Of a stretch of 35,066 nucleotides of DNA, positions 1 to 6,211 are shown piece after piece. The position numbers and the translations under genes were made by a program. The notes beneath the pieces are model-generated. The model searched no databases and was not told the origin of the DNA. It worked only from the letters and a program-made list of their open reading frames with translations. The stretch lies in contig NZ_JALJCK010000027.1 in assembly GCF_022899355.1 (NCBI RefSeq), forward strand, positions 1 through 35,066, in the 5' to 3' direction. The DNA comes from Shinella yambaruensis (GTDB lineage Bacteria > Pseudomonadota > Alphaproteobacteria > Rhizobiales > Rhizobiaceae). Numbering within the stretch: the stretch's first letter is position 1; each line of letters begins with the position of its first letter.

Positions 1-50
1 CCTCTCGGCCTCCTTCCCGCAACCATCTTACATCAGACCAAACACACAGG

Positions 51-73
51 ATCCTCGGGTCAAGCCCGAGGAT
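51..73. repeat. Palindromic intergenic repeat
   Basis: A perfect 9-bp inverted repeat (ATCCTCGGG / CCCGAGGAT) surrounds a 5-base loop. This word is of a type I recall as dispersed between genes in Rhizobiaceae genomes, so it is probably one copy of a REP-like family rather than a gene-specific signal. It lies downstream of the leftward acetyltransferase genes. Confidence 0.6.
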
Positions 74-85
74 GACGTCGGTGGG

Positions 86-116
86 GGGACAGGGCGGATG
101 TCTCCGCCCCGGTCCC
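86..116 (-). terminator. GC-rich hairpin after the acetyltransferase genes
   Basis: GGGCGGA (92-98) pairs with TCCGCCC (103-109), and GGGAC (86-90) with GTCCC (112-116), giving about 12 pairs with a small interruption. It begins four bases past the stop codon of the leftward gene. There is no T-run on the minus strand, so it may act as an RNA-stabilising or weak terminator structure; the role is inferred from position. Confidence 0.35.
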
Positions 117-119
117 TTT

Positions 120-710
120 TCAGTGCCGCGGTGCCGCCGGGCGGAAATCGCCCGGCTCCAGCCGCGTTTCGATATGCGGCACCGTCGCGCCGCGGGCGAC
201 GCAGAAGAGATCGCTGCATCCGGTGATGCGGAAGCCCGCCTTCTCCTGCACCCTGAGCGAAGCGACGTTGTCGGCGAAGATGCCGGACCGGATGTCCGTG
301 CCGGGCATCCGCATCAGGAACCGCGCCGTCGCCGCATGCACGGCCTCGCTCATATAGCCCCGCCCCCAGTAGAAACGGTTCAGCCAGTAGCCGAGCTCCC
401 ATCCGCTGCGGCTGCGCTCGAAGGAGACGCAGCCGATATGCACGTCGTCTCCCGCGGTGATGGCGAAGGCCCAGCCCTCGTTGAGATCGGTGGTGGCGAC
501 GGAAAGCCATTCGGCCGCATCCTGCCGGTCATAGGGCGCGGGCACCCGCGCCAGCATGCGCGAGACCTGGAAGTCGTTCAGCGACTGGGCGATCGCCTGC
601 GCATCGGACATGCGGTGCGGGCGCAGGACGAGGCGCGCCGTCGCGACGGTCGGGCAGAGCCCGGGGCCGACGATGCGCGCGCCTTCCGTCTGGGTCTGCA
701 GGACGTTCAT
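120..710 (-). CDS. GNAT acetyltransferase (RimJ/RimL type)
   Basis: This is a 196-residue protein of the GNAT fold, acetyltransferase_3 / RimJ-RimL class, which transfers an acetyl group from acetyl-CoA to a protein N-terminus or a small amine. The family signature is visible: an N-terminal TARLVLRPHRMSDA strand-helix, the conserved GYWLNRFYWGRGYMSEA segment with the CoA-binding loop, and a final NVASLRVQEKAGF helix. The ATG at 710 is chosen because it overlaps the stop of the upstream gene in an ATGA junction, indicating translational coupling. It is a paralogue of its neighbour (both carry ELGYWL). The substrate cannot be read from sequence; family and start are fairly certain. Confidence 0.88.
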   Translation of the reverse strand: MNVLQTQTEGARIVGPGLCPTVATARLVLRPHRMSDAQAIAQSLNDFQVSRMLARVPAPYDRQDAAEWLSVATTDLNEGWAFAITAGDDVHIGCVSFERSRSGWELGYWLNRFYWGRGYMSEAVHAATARFLMRMPGTDIRSGIFADNVASLRVQEKAGFRITGCSDLFCVARGATVPHIETRLEPGDFRPAAPRH

Positions 711-1339
711 CGCATGCCTCCCCAGCTCTTCAGCGAGACCCAGGTCTTGCGGTCCAGCCGGTACCATTCGACGGGCACCATGCCGCCGACGGCAAGGCTC
801 TGCACCATGCCGGTCGCCTGGAACTGGAAGCCGCACTTCTGGATGACCCGCCGCGAGGGGATGTTCATGACCCGGCAGCGCGCATCGATCTGCTCGATGT
901 CGCGGGTGCGGAAGGCCATGTCGATCAGCGCGTGGGCCGCCTCGGTGACATATCCCTGGTTCCAGTAGGGCTCGCCCAGCCAATAGCCGAGCTCGACCGT
1001 CCGCCCGTCCTCGTGCGGTTCGATCCCGCAGCATCCGAGGAAGGCGCCGTTGTCGGCTTTCGTAATGGCATAGACGCACTTGCCAATCGCGCCGGCGCGT
1101 GTGCGTCGCACGAAATCGGCAGCATCCGCGACCGTGTAGGGGTGCGGCATGCGGGCGACCATTTTGGCGATATTGGCGTTGTTGGCGAGATGGGCAAGGG
1201 CGTCGATGTCGTCTTCGTGCGGGGCTCTCATGACGAGCCTCTGCGACAGCAAGATCGGGCAATCGGTCCTCGACCGTTCAGGCCTCAGCCGTTCCTTGGG
1301 AGACCGTGATTGGCCTTCCCTTAACAATTCGGTCTGCAT
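707..1339 (-). CDS. GNAT acetyltransferase (RimJ/RimL type)
   Basis: This 210-residue protein is a second RimJ/RimL-type GNAT, sharing VELGYWLGEPYWNQGYVTEA and the late RRVIQKCGF helix with the following gene. The start at 1339 is supported by GGAGG about eight bases upstream. It follows the ribosomal protein genes in the same direction. Because a hairpin terminator lies directly before its ribosome binding site, expression probably depends on read-through or an unseen promoter. In rhizobia such a GNAT pair commonly sits between rpmA and obgE, so obgE may lie just left of the window (inference). A role in acetylating a ribosomal or translation protein is possible but unproven. Confidence 0.88.
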   Translation of the reverse strand: MQTELLREGQSRSPKERLRPERSRTDCPILLSQRLVMRAPHEDDIDALAHLANNANIAKMVARMPHPYTVADAADFVRRTRAGAIGKCVYAITKADNGAFLGCCGIEPHEDGRTVELGYWLGEPYWNQGYVTEAAHALIDMAFRTRDIEQIDARCRVMNIPSRRVIQKCGFQFQATGMVQSLAVGGMVPVEWYRLDRKTWVSLKSWGGMR

Positions 1340-1357
1340 GGTTCAGTCCTCCAGAGC

Positions 1358-1396
1358 AAAAAGGGGAGATAAGGTCTTGCCCCATCTCCCCTTTTT
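1358..1396 (-). terminator. Terminator after rpmA
   Basis: A 13-bp inverted repeat (left arm 1358-1370, right arm 1384-1396) encloses a 13-base loop. Read on the minus strand the hairpin ends in TTTTT, the form of an intrinsic terminator. It ends the rplU-rpmA transcript and abuts the GGAGG ribosome binding site of the next acetyltransferase gene. The plus strand also ends in a T-run, so it may work both ways. Confidence 0.75.
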
Positions 1397-1464
1397 TCTT
1401 CAGGCCTGAACCTGTAGCGTCAGCCGGGTCGATGAGACGCCGGCTGTTTTAGAGCGCTACCGGC

Positions 1465-1734
1465 TTATTCCGCTGCTTCCGCTTTCGGGGCTACAGACAC
1501 GTAGACGCGACCGTTGGCCTTCGTACGGAAATTCACATTGCCAGCCGTAAGGGCGAAGATCGTGTGATCCTTGCCGAGGCCGACATTGGCACCGGGATGC
1601 CACTGCGTGCCACGCTGACGGACGATAATGTTGCCTGCGACGACGGCTTCGCCGCCGAACTTCTTCACGCCAAGGCGCTTGGACTCGGAATCGCGACCGT
1701 TGCGCGAGGAGCCGCCAGCTTTTTTGTGTGCCAT
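1465..1734 (-). CDS. rpmA: 50S ribosomal protein L27
   Basis: This 89-residue protein is bacterial ribosomal protein bL27, a component of the 50S subunit whose N-terminal tail reaches the peptidyl transferase centre. The [20 protein letters not shown] start, the [10 protein letters not shown] segment and the GKDHTIFAL motif are diagnostic, and the length is normal. The start carries no cleavable leader of the Firmicutes type. It lies 25 bases downstream of rplU in the same operon, the standard bacterial order, and an upstream AAGGAGAA sequence fits its ATG. The C-terminus ends in a short alanine/glutamate tail. Confidence 0.98.
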   Translation of the reverse strand: MAHKKAGGSSRNGRDSESKRLGVKKFGGEAVVAGNIIVRQRGTQWHPGANVGLGKDHTIFALTAGNVNFRTKANGRVYVSVAPKAEAAE

Positions 1735-1759
1735 GGGAGTTCTCCTTTACCTGTCCAGA

Positions 1760-2131
1760 TTATTCGGCTGCGGCTTCAGCGGCGGCTTCGGACTTCTTGG
1801 AAGCCTTCTTGGCCTTGCCGGCTGCGGCGATGTCGAGAATGCGGACGGTCGTGTTGTGCTGACGATGGCCGCGCGAGCGCTTCGAGTTCTGGCGGCGGCG
1901 CTTCTTGAAGGCGATGACCTTCTTGCCACGGCCATGCTCGACGACTTCGGCGGTCACGATGGCGCCTTCGACGAAGGGCGCGCCGATCGTGGCATCGGCG
2001 CCGACGCCGACCATCAGCACTTCGGTGAATTCGATCTTGGCGCCTGCGTCACCCGACAGCTTTTCAATCGTCAGGACGTCGTTGGCGGCCACGCGGTACT
2101 GCTTACCGCCGGTCTTGATGACTGCGAACAT
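1760..2131 (-). CDS. rplU: 50S ribosomal protein L21
   Basis: This 123-residue protein is bL21, a 23S rRNA-binding component of the 50S subunit. The start [14 protein letters not shown], the VLMVG segment and the [17 protein letters not shown] basic block are characteristic. About 20 residues of alanine/lysine-rich tail extend past the usual end near residue 103, a feature common in alphaproteobacterial L21. It is the first gene of the rplU-rpmA unit. A consensus-like promoter lies about 180 bases upstream, leaving a long untranslated leader. Confidence 0.98.
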   Translation of the reverse strand: MFAVIKTGGKQYRVAANDVLTIEKLSGDAGAKIEFTEVLMVGVGADATIGAPFVEGAIVTAEVVEHGRGKKVIAFKKRRRQNSKRSRGHRQHNTTVRILDIAAAGKAKKASKKSEAAAEAAAE

Positions 2132-2308
2132 ATTTTATCCTTTCATGTTCGTGCCGGCTCTTTGCCTCCGAAGGCAAGGCCGTCTTTTTGTCAGTCGGTA
2201 ATGGCGATGCATTGGCGCACCGCCGGCTCAAGCGGTTCCTTGCGGGATAGCCTCTCGGCATGGCACAAAGAACCAAGTAGCGGCACAGGTCGGACCTATG
2301 CCACTGCA
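2132..2308 (-). promoter_or_regulatory. 5' leader of rplU with hairpin
   Basis: If transcription starts near 2308, the rplU mRNA has a leader of roughly 175 bases. Close to the gene it contains a hairpin, TTGCC / GGCAA around a TTCGGA-type loop at about 2161-2176 as read on the minus strand. Ribosomal protein operons are often feedback-controlled through such leaders, so an L21-binding element is plausible. No known riboswitch or leader family is recognised. Confidence 0.4.
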
Positions 2309-2314
2309 CCTTGC

Positions 2315-2343
2315 GCAATAGGTGAGGCCATGAAAACTGTCAA
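2315..2343 (-). promoter_or_regulatory. Promoter of rplU-rpmA
   Basis: Read on the minus strand, TTGACA (2338-2343) is followed by exactly 17 bases and then TATTGC (2315-2320). This matches a vegetative sigma-70 promoter as used in rhizobia, with a perfect -35 box. It is the only good match in the interval before rplU. The start site would be near 2308. Confidence 0.65.
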
Positions 2344-2455
2344 GGGGATTTCCGTCACCATGACAAATAGATGAACTTTCCGCGCGCCAGCCCCCTTGCA
2401 ACCCCGCCCGACACCCGCTATGTACCGCCCGCGCTGGAAAGCGTCGACCCGATGC

Positions 2456-2545
2456 GGAGAGGTGGCAGAGAGGTCGAATGCACCGCACTCGAAATGCGGC
2501 ATACCTGCAAGGGTATCGTGGGTTCGAATCCCACCCTCTCCGCCA
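2456..2545 (+). tRNA. tRNA-Ser (anticodon CGA)
   Basis: A complete 90-base class II tRNA is visible. The acceptor stem GGAGAGG pairs with CCTCTCC. The anticodon stem CCGCA/TGCGG holds loop CTCGAAA with anticodon CGA at 2490-2492, reading UCG serine codons. A long variable arm precedes the T arm GTGGGTTCGAATCCCAC, and CCA is encoded. Its last 14 bases form part of the attachment site of the integrated element to the right, and insertion leaves the gene intact. Confidence 0.97.
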
Positions 2546-2548
2546 TAA
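2532..2548 (+). repeat. attL core (17 bp)
   Basis: The sequence CACCCTCTCCGCCATAA is identical to 19851-19867. It covers the last 14 bases of tRNA-Ser (part of the T stem, acceptor 3' strand, discriminator and CCA) plus three bases. The flanking base differs on each side of the two copies, so the match is exactly 17 bp. Confidence 0.92.
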
Positions 2549-2600
2549 ATTCCGTCTATGCACTTGATTTATTTGGGAAATTTCAGACAGGCGGATCGTT

Positions 2601-2621
2601 AGCCCCACCCACAGCCCCACC
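2601..2621 (+). repeat. Candidate integrase arm-type sites, left pair
   Basis: AGCCCCACC occurs at 2601-2609 and again at 2613-2621, 12 bp apart. A matching pair with the same 12-bp spacing and orientation lies at 19709-19729 near attR. Paired short direct repeats flanking the core are the usual arrangement of tyrosine-integrase arm sites. The surrounding 2549-2783 stretch has no convincing gene. Confidence 0.5.
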
Positions 2622-2783
2622 AAGTTTGTTCTTTGTACGGGCTCAATCTGTTCCAGTAAGAGAACACCCGACCACTCATGCAGCCGGGCACTATTGTCAA
2701 AAATCGCGAGCGACCACGACGAAACAGGTCCGGTGGTTGATGTGCGACCGCGGCGGAGTGGGAACGCTCGGGAGGGGTTGGCG

Positions 2784-3098
2784 TCATGCGACCACCGGCA
2801 AGCGTTCCAGCATGGCACGGAAAGCGGCGAGCCGGTCGGGCAAAACTGGTCGGAAACGACGAGCATCATAGGGAAGATCGTCAACGCCGCTGTAGCTATC
2901 GCGGCCTCTGAAAATCTCCTGAAGCCTGATGGCTTTGTACGTCTTACCCTCGTGCGTATAACTGCCGGACCATCTGACGGTATAGATCCGCCCTCGCGTG
3001 AGACCGTTCAATACCAGAGTTACGTTCGGGATAGGCTTGCCCCGTAGCCGATCATTGATGCATTCTACGAGCTGGCCGGGTTCGAATTGGATCGCCAT
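2784..3098 (-). CDS. Conserved phage-type hypothetical protein
   Basis: This is a 104-residue soluble protein of unknown function. It reads like a small beta-rich domain (GLTRGRIYTVRWSGS, then AIRLQEIF) followed by DDLPYDARRFRPV, a pattern I recall from short proteins in rhizobial prophages whose role is not known. The start at 3098 immediately follows the stop of the upstream gene, with GGGAGGG just before it, so the pair is co-translated. No signal peptide or membrane segment is present. It is the last gene before the left attachment site. Coding is well supported; function is not. Confidence 0.75.
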   Translation of the reverse strand: MAIQFEPGQLVECINDRLRGKPIPNVTLVLNGLTRGRIYTVRWSGSYTHEGKTYKAIRLQEIFRGRDSYSGVDDLPYDARRFRPVLPDRLAAFRAMLERLPVVA

Positions 3099-3758
3099 TC
3101 AGCCCTCCCACCCATCGATTTGATCACCCATGAACTGCGCGGCCTCTTCCGGTACATGGATGCGCAAGCCCATAGGGTTCGCCCATCCGAGGCTGTGTTC
3201 CGAATCCTCGTCCTGTTCGCCTTCACCCGCCCATTCGCCGCCACACCCCATAAGGGCCTTGTTCTGGTCGATGTGGCCGGTCCAGCCGTGCGAATACTCG
3301 TCATCTGAGCTGTCGCCCTCCAGATCAACCTCTATCCGGCCATTGTGGTACTGTGCGCTCAGGAGAGAGGGCTCCAGGTCATCGCCATCATCTTCCCTGT
3401 CATCCCCCACGCCAGCGCTCCAGAGCGTCTGTGTGTGGCTTGGCTTCTGATCGCCGTAGCTGTGGCCGCTCGACGCAGGATGGCGCTCGGTAGCGCCGAG
3501 GATCGGTTCCCAATCGGCGTTGTCTTGTTCCCGGTCATCGTCAAGGCACATGGCCTCATTGATCGGCTGACCAGCGTTCGGCCAACCGTGCGTCGGCTCC
3601 AAGTCGCCACCGTCCTCAACGTCGGGGTCGTCCTCCAACGCGTCGAGCAAATCGATAAGCCGCTCGATGGAGGTAGCGATGGCGGCGCGGGGTGTGGTTT
3701 CGGGCAGCACGAAAAACAGCGTGCCGTCACGCCGCTGAATGTCGGGGTAGTGTTCCAT
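3099..3758 (-). CDS. Acidic repeat protein, phage hypothetical
   Basis: This is a 219-residue, strongly acidic protein of unknown function. After an N-terminal ERLIDLLDALEDD helix it carries imperfect repeats of the form acid-rich run, then (L/S)E(P/H)(T/S)(H/L)GW: DLEPTHGW, DWEPILGA, DLEPSL, DEYSHGW and DSEHSLGW, 20-50 residues apart. The C-terminus is LRIHVPEEAAQFMGDQIDGW. Similar acidic repeat proteins occur as unknowns in rhizobial prophages, from memory. Its stop directly abuts the start of the 104-residue gene. A DNA-mimic or protein-docking role is conceivable from the charge but is only a guess. Confidence 0.72.
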   Translation of the reverse strand: MEHYPDIQRRDGTLFFVLPETTPRAAIATSIERLIDLLDALEDDPDVEDGGDLEPTHGWPNAGQPINEAMCLDDDREQDNADWEPILGATERHPASSGHSYGDQKPSHTQTLWSAGVGDDREDDGDDLEPSLLSAQYHNGRIEVDLEGDSSDDEYSHGWTGHIDQNKALMGCGGEWAGEGEQDEDSEHSLGWANPMGLRIHVPEEAAQFMGDQIDGWEG

Positions 3759-4140
3759 GGTGGTTCTCTCGGTTCAAACCCGCTTTCGAAGGCGGGGGAT
3801 GTGAGGCTTTCGAAGGCATCGCATCCTAAGCCGGTGTCAGACCGGCAGCCGGGGGTTCGAAACACGCCGAGAGACGTGCAGCACACTTTTAATGGTTTCC
3901 CATCTGGACATGGCGTGCTCCCCCGGCCTACAAAGGTCGGGTTCGGAGCACTCGCCAAAGTGCGCCATGCGATTTTGACGCCGCCAAGCGTCTCACGCAA
4001 TCAGCAACATGACGCCGCCAAGCGCATGCTGCATATATCTCGGTCCGGGTTTCGAAGCCCACGGACAACTTGCCTGATTTGCCCCAGACATTCAAGCGCA
4101 CCCTCGCCAAAGGGTGCACGCTTGCGTCAGCATCCAGATG
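3759..4140. other. 382-bp non-coding interval with TTCGAA cluster
   Basis: No convincing gene is present. Four TTCGAA hexamers occur (3785, 3809, 3856 and 4051). The first two sit inside a 12-bp direct repeat GCTTTCGAAGGC at 3782-3793 and 3806-3817, 24 bp apart, and the last inside the near-palindrome GGGTTTCGAAGCCC. A second direct repeat, TGACGCCGCCAAGCG, lies at 3976-3990 and 4010-4024. The interval is upstream of the leftward acidic-repeat gene, so a promoter/operator region is the likely content. Confidence 0.5.
4094..4123 (-). terminator. Hairpin after the SANT-like gene
   Basis: CACCCT (4099-4104) pairs with AGGGTG (4111-4116), extended after a two-base bulge by AAGCG with CGCTT. It begins 18 bases beyond the end of the leftward gene at 4141. 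There is no T-run, so termination efficiency is uncertain. Confidence 0.4.
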
Positions 4141-4728
4141 CTACGCTCTCCATTGAGCTTGGACTACGCCATCGAGAGCCTCAATCGCTCGACCAAGGGC
4201 ACGGTGATTTATCTTCTTTCCGATCCAGCCGCATCGTTTGAAGTAGGTACCAGTTCGAGCGGCACTATCGAGATCGGGCATAGTCCAGCCAATTTCATAG
4301 CACTTTTGCCGAACCGCATCTAAACCGCTGTTTCCAGTCAATTTGTAGGGCTGCCGACCACGGCGCCGAAAACCCCGGTAACGCGCGGCCTGCTGTATGT
4401 TAACCCAAGTGGAATGAGGAAAAGCTGCGCAAATGTCTTCCACAGATGCAGTTCTATAGATTCGCCTTAGCTTCGAGATGTCGGCTGCAGACCAGACGTG
4501 AAACGCTCGTCTCAGGCCCAATTTTGCGCATTGACCATAAATTGCGATGCGGGTGCGATGAGGTAGGCGTTTGCACATGGCATCGTAGTTGCCTTTGAAT
4601 TTGATCAGCACCGCGCGTTCCTTATCAGTCCAAAGTGCCTGCCCCCTCATATTCACACCTTCGCGCTGCATCCTTCTTAGTGACCGCTCACTGGAAGCGG
4701 CATTTCGAGCAAAATAAGCTAACGACAT
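4141..4728 (-). CDS. Twin SANT/Myb-like HTH DNA-binding protein
   Basis: This 195-residue basic protein has two three-helix segments with the spaced-tryptophan look of SANT/Myb domains. Residues about 33-75 (LWTDKERAVLIKFKGNYDAMCKRLPHRT then IYGQCAKLGL) and about 78-125 (VWSAADISKLRRIYRT then STWVNIQQAARYRGF) are the two copies. DNA binding and regulation of element genes is inferred. The ATG at 4728 is chosen because GGGAGGTG lies six bases before it; longer starts lack such a site. It diverges from the rightward gene at 4875 across a 146-bp promoter region. Base composition is more AT-rich than the chromosome. No catalytic domain is visible in the C-terminal 60 residues. Confidence 0.72.
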   Translation of the reverse strand: MSLAYFARNAASSERSLRRMQREGVNMRGQALWTDKERAVLIKFKGNYDAMCKRLPHRTRIAIYGQCAKLGLRRAFHVWSAADISKLRRIYRTASVEDICAAFPHSTWVNIQQAARYRGFRRRGRQPYKLTGNSGLDAVRQKCYEIGWTMPDLDSAARTGTYFKRCGWIGKKINHRALGRAIEALDGVVQAQWRA

Positions 4729-4810
4729 TTGCACCTCCCGCAGTGGAGAGGAGAGCGCAACGAAAGGCGTTCGGCGAATCAAAAGTGAAGTTTTCCCTGC
4801 TTTTCACAGG

Positions 4811-4850
4811 TTGACTTTAGCGTGTATCCTGCCAATCTCCTCGCCTTATG
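4811..4850 (+). promoter_or_regulatory. Shared upstream element, copy A
   Basis: This stretch matches 5468-5507 at roughly 28 of 40 positions: TTGACT, then AGCGTG, then TGCCA, then TCGCCT. Both copies lie a little over 50 bases before small rightward genes and within divergent intergenic regions. TTGACT suggests a -35 box, but no good -10 follows at 17 bp, so an operator or activator-dependent promoter is more likely. Confidence 0.45.
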
Positions 4851-4874
4851 AGGAAAGTGGCCGGGGGGATAATT

Positions 4875-5132
4875 GTGCGAGTGATCATCCGCTTCTCAGT
4901 CGATAACGAGAACAACAGCGCATTGCGAAATAAGTTGACCGGCGTGCTCACTCGCGCAGGCCTTGTTCGAGGTGCGAATACGGCGACCTATGAGGCTATG
5001 CACCTCACGAGCGGAAATGTTGGTCACATGCTGAGCGCATTCTGGAGGAGGGCAAACAACCACCAAGGCCCTGGTCGGATCGATCATTTCTGGATGTATT
5101 CAGATAAGTCGGACCTCGACGACATAGTGTAG
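4875..5132 (+). CDS. Small conserved hypothetical protein
   Basis: This is an 85-residue protein of unknown function, starting at a GTG with GGGGGG six bases upstream; an in-frame ATG at 4848 has no ribosome binding site. The pattern RFSVDNENNSALRNKLTGVL ... NTATYE ... GPGRIDHFWMYSD resembles, from memory, short proteins on rhizobial plasmids and prophages, none with known function. No membrane or signal segment is present. It is convergent with the 59-residue gene at 5218, with a hairpin terminator between them. Confidence 0.7.
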   Translation: MRVIIRFSVDNENNSALRNKLTGVLTRAGLVRGANTATYEAMHLTSGNVGHMLSAFWRRANNHQGPGRIDHFWMYSDKSDLDDIV

Positions 5133-5175
5133 TAAGCCTTTGAGCGCCGCGGATGTACCGGGCTCATCCAATTGC

Positions 5176-5203
5176 AAAGGCCGGGAGCGTACACCCGGCC
5201 TTT
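5176..5203. terminator. Bidirectional terminator
   Basis: A perfect 10-bp inverted repeat AAAGGCCGGG (5176-5185) / CCCGGCCTTT (5194-5203) encloses an eight-base loop. It lies between two convergent small genes, ending in TTT on either strand. Position and symmetry support a shared terminator. Confidence 0.75.
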
Positions 5204-5217
5204 CGCATGTTGTGCTC

Positions 5218-5397
5218 CTATAGGAAGCCACGAGCCTTCCGGGAGACTGGCACTTTCACTTCGTCCGAGGCCAAATGCTCCGGTATCAACCTGATCTTAG
5301 CGCCCTCGATTTCAAGCTCGGCAATGAAACCAGCCTTCGAAGCGCCTTTGCAGATGGCAGTGATTTGCGTTGACGTGATGACTAGCGGTCTTGTCAT
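5218..5397 (-). CDS. 59-residue phage-type hypothetical protein
   Basis: A 59-codon gene on the minus strand, below the usual length cutoff. It starts at ATG 5397 with AGGGGGATAC directly upstream and ends at TAG 5218. The protein begins MTRPLVITSTQITAIC and contains the pattern GFIAELEIEGAKIRLIPE, a compact helix plus beta-hairpin arrangement. I recall comparable short proteins in rhizobial prophages, without known function. It is preferred over the overlapping rightward frame at 5153-5437, which lacks a ribosome binding site and has biased composition. Confidence 0.7.
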   Translation of the reverse strand: MTRPLVITSTQITAICKGASKAGFIAELEIEGAKIRLIPEHLASDEVKVPVSRKARGFL

Positions 5398-5467
5398 GTA
5401 TCCCCCTGCACGCGAACCGTATCATGGGCGAAGCTAATAGATCGCTTTCTGAGTGGCCTCAAGCACC

Positions 5468-5507
5468 TTGACTCCAGCGTGCAGTATGCCAGCCTGATCG
5501 CCTATTT
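5468..5507 (+). promoter_or_regulatory. Shared upstream element, copy B
   Basis: Matches copy A at 4811-4850 (TTGACT, AGCGTG, TGCCA, TCGCCT). It lies between the divergent genes at 5218-5397 and 5520-5717, ending about 13 bases before the ATG of the latter, so it probably controls that gene. Confidence 0.45.
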
Positions 5508-5519
5508 GGGGAGTGGAAG

Positions 5520-5717
5520 ATGGCAGAACAGTTTGAAACTGGGGATGTTGTGGACCTTAAGTCTGGCGGACCACTTATGACAGTTAACCGAGTGAACAAG
5601 GATGGCGACGTAATATGCGAATGGTTTAATCAAGAGGGGCAGAAGTACGAACCAAAATGGCACGCCTTTAAACCTCAGATGCTCCGGCGGCTAAAATCCA
5701 AAGGAAGTAATACCTAG
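5520..5717 (+). CDS. YodC-family (DUF2158) small protein
   Basis: This 65-residue protein fits the DUF2158/YodC family: FETGDVVDLKSGGPLMTVNRV, then a short variable stretch with the CEWF core, then FKPQMLRRL. The length is typical. The family is widespread in phages and plasmids and has no established function; a small SH3-like barrel is likely. The ATG at 5520 follows GGGGAGTGGAAG. It follows shared element B and points toward the fragment region, with its stop overlapping the end of the leftward DUF3102-like remnant. Confidence 0.85.
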   Translation: MAEQFETGDVVDLKSGGPLMTVNRVNKDGDVICEWFNQEGQKYEPKWHAFKPQMLRRLKSKGSNT

Positions 5718-5949
5718 AGTATTTATGCGATAATACGACCTCGCCCGCCTCAATCATCTTCTCGATTTCCTCGCGGACTTCAGTAGGAGTCTTCGGCGCA
5801 GCCAAGGCATAGAGAGCTGTTGGGTCCAAATTCAACACGATGTTGGATTTGCCACCGTATACATCCGCGACCTTCATGAACCGGGTTGCGGCCGACATGC
5901 TCATGCCGAACTCGGCTTCGATCCAAGGCATAAAAATGCCGTGCCCTAT
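5668..5949 (-). pseudogene. Fragment of a DUF3102-like phage protein
   Basis: Residues encoded between 5949 and 5735 read GHGIFMPWIEAEFGMSMSAATRFMKVAD then LDPTALYALAAPKTPTEVREEIEKMIEAGE. This matches the middle of DUF3102-type phage proteins (HF..W.E.EFG.S..TA..FM.VAE pattern). The expected N-terminal part with the KLPHGHF lead-in is absent: upstream, the same strand reads low-quality sequence overlapping a different gene fragment on the plus strand. The C-terminus also diverges after EAGE. It is best seen as a remnant left by recombination. The gene at 6570 carries the complementary lead-in of the same family. Confidence 0.55.
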
Positions 5950-5965
5950 GCGATCCACGCGCATC

Positions 5966-6149
5966 CGAGACCGGGCAATTCGTCGGGCAGGTGAGTTGCT
6001 CAAGCAGATCGAGCCGGCAAAGCCGGGGCCGAAACCAGAGATAGGTGTGGGCGCCCATACCGAATTGGGCCGGCAGGTGGCAGGTGAAAAGGCCGGATTG
6101 TCCAAGCACCAACAGGTGCAGGCCATCCGCGTCGCGAACATCTCTTTCG
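5966..6149 (+). pseudogene. Fragment of a GELLKQI-type phage/plasmid protein
   Basis: The plus strand reads RDRAIRRAGELLKQIE, a proline/glycine linker, then GEKAGLSKHQQVQAIRVANI. This is the recognisable centre of a protein family common on alphaproteobacterial phages and plasmids (RA.RR.GELLKQIE ... AGLS..Q...A.RVAN), function unknown. The N-terminal residues expected before RDRAIR are missing and the sequence after RVANI does not continue the family. It abuts the leftward DUF3102-like fragment within about 16 bases, suggesting a recombination scar. Confidence 0.55.
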
Positions 6150-6211
6150 CAGAAGTTGACTGGACACTACACGTCAGCGTTGCCATTGTTGATCAGCCAT
6201 GGAGATCTACA

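Noticed and set aside
120..1262. A 380-codon minus frame spanning both acetyltransferase genes
   Set aside because: Only its last 196 codons are GNAT-like; the first part is an out-of-frame reading of the neighbouring acetyltransferase gene.
2371..2871. Rightward 166-codon frame crossing tRNA-Ser and attL
   Set aside because: It would translate the tRNA gene and the recombination site; there is no ribosome binding site or family resemblance.
3806..3875. Possible tRNA: GGGGGTTCGAAAC resembles a T loop
   Set aside because: The flanking bases do not form a T stem, and no matching acceptor or anticodon stem could be drawn.
5153..5437. Rightward 94-codon frame
   Set aside because: It overlaps the terminator at 5176-5203 and the better-supported minus-strand 59-codon gene with its good ribosome binding site.
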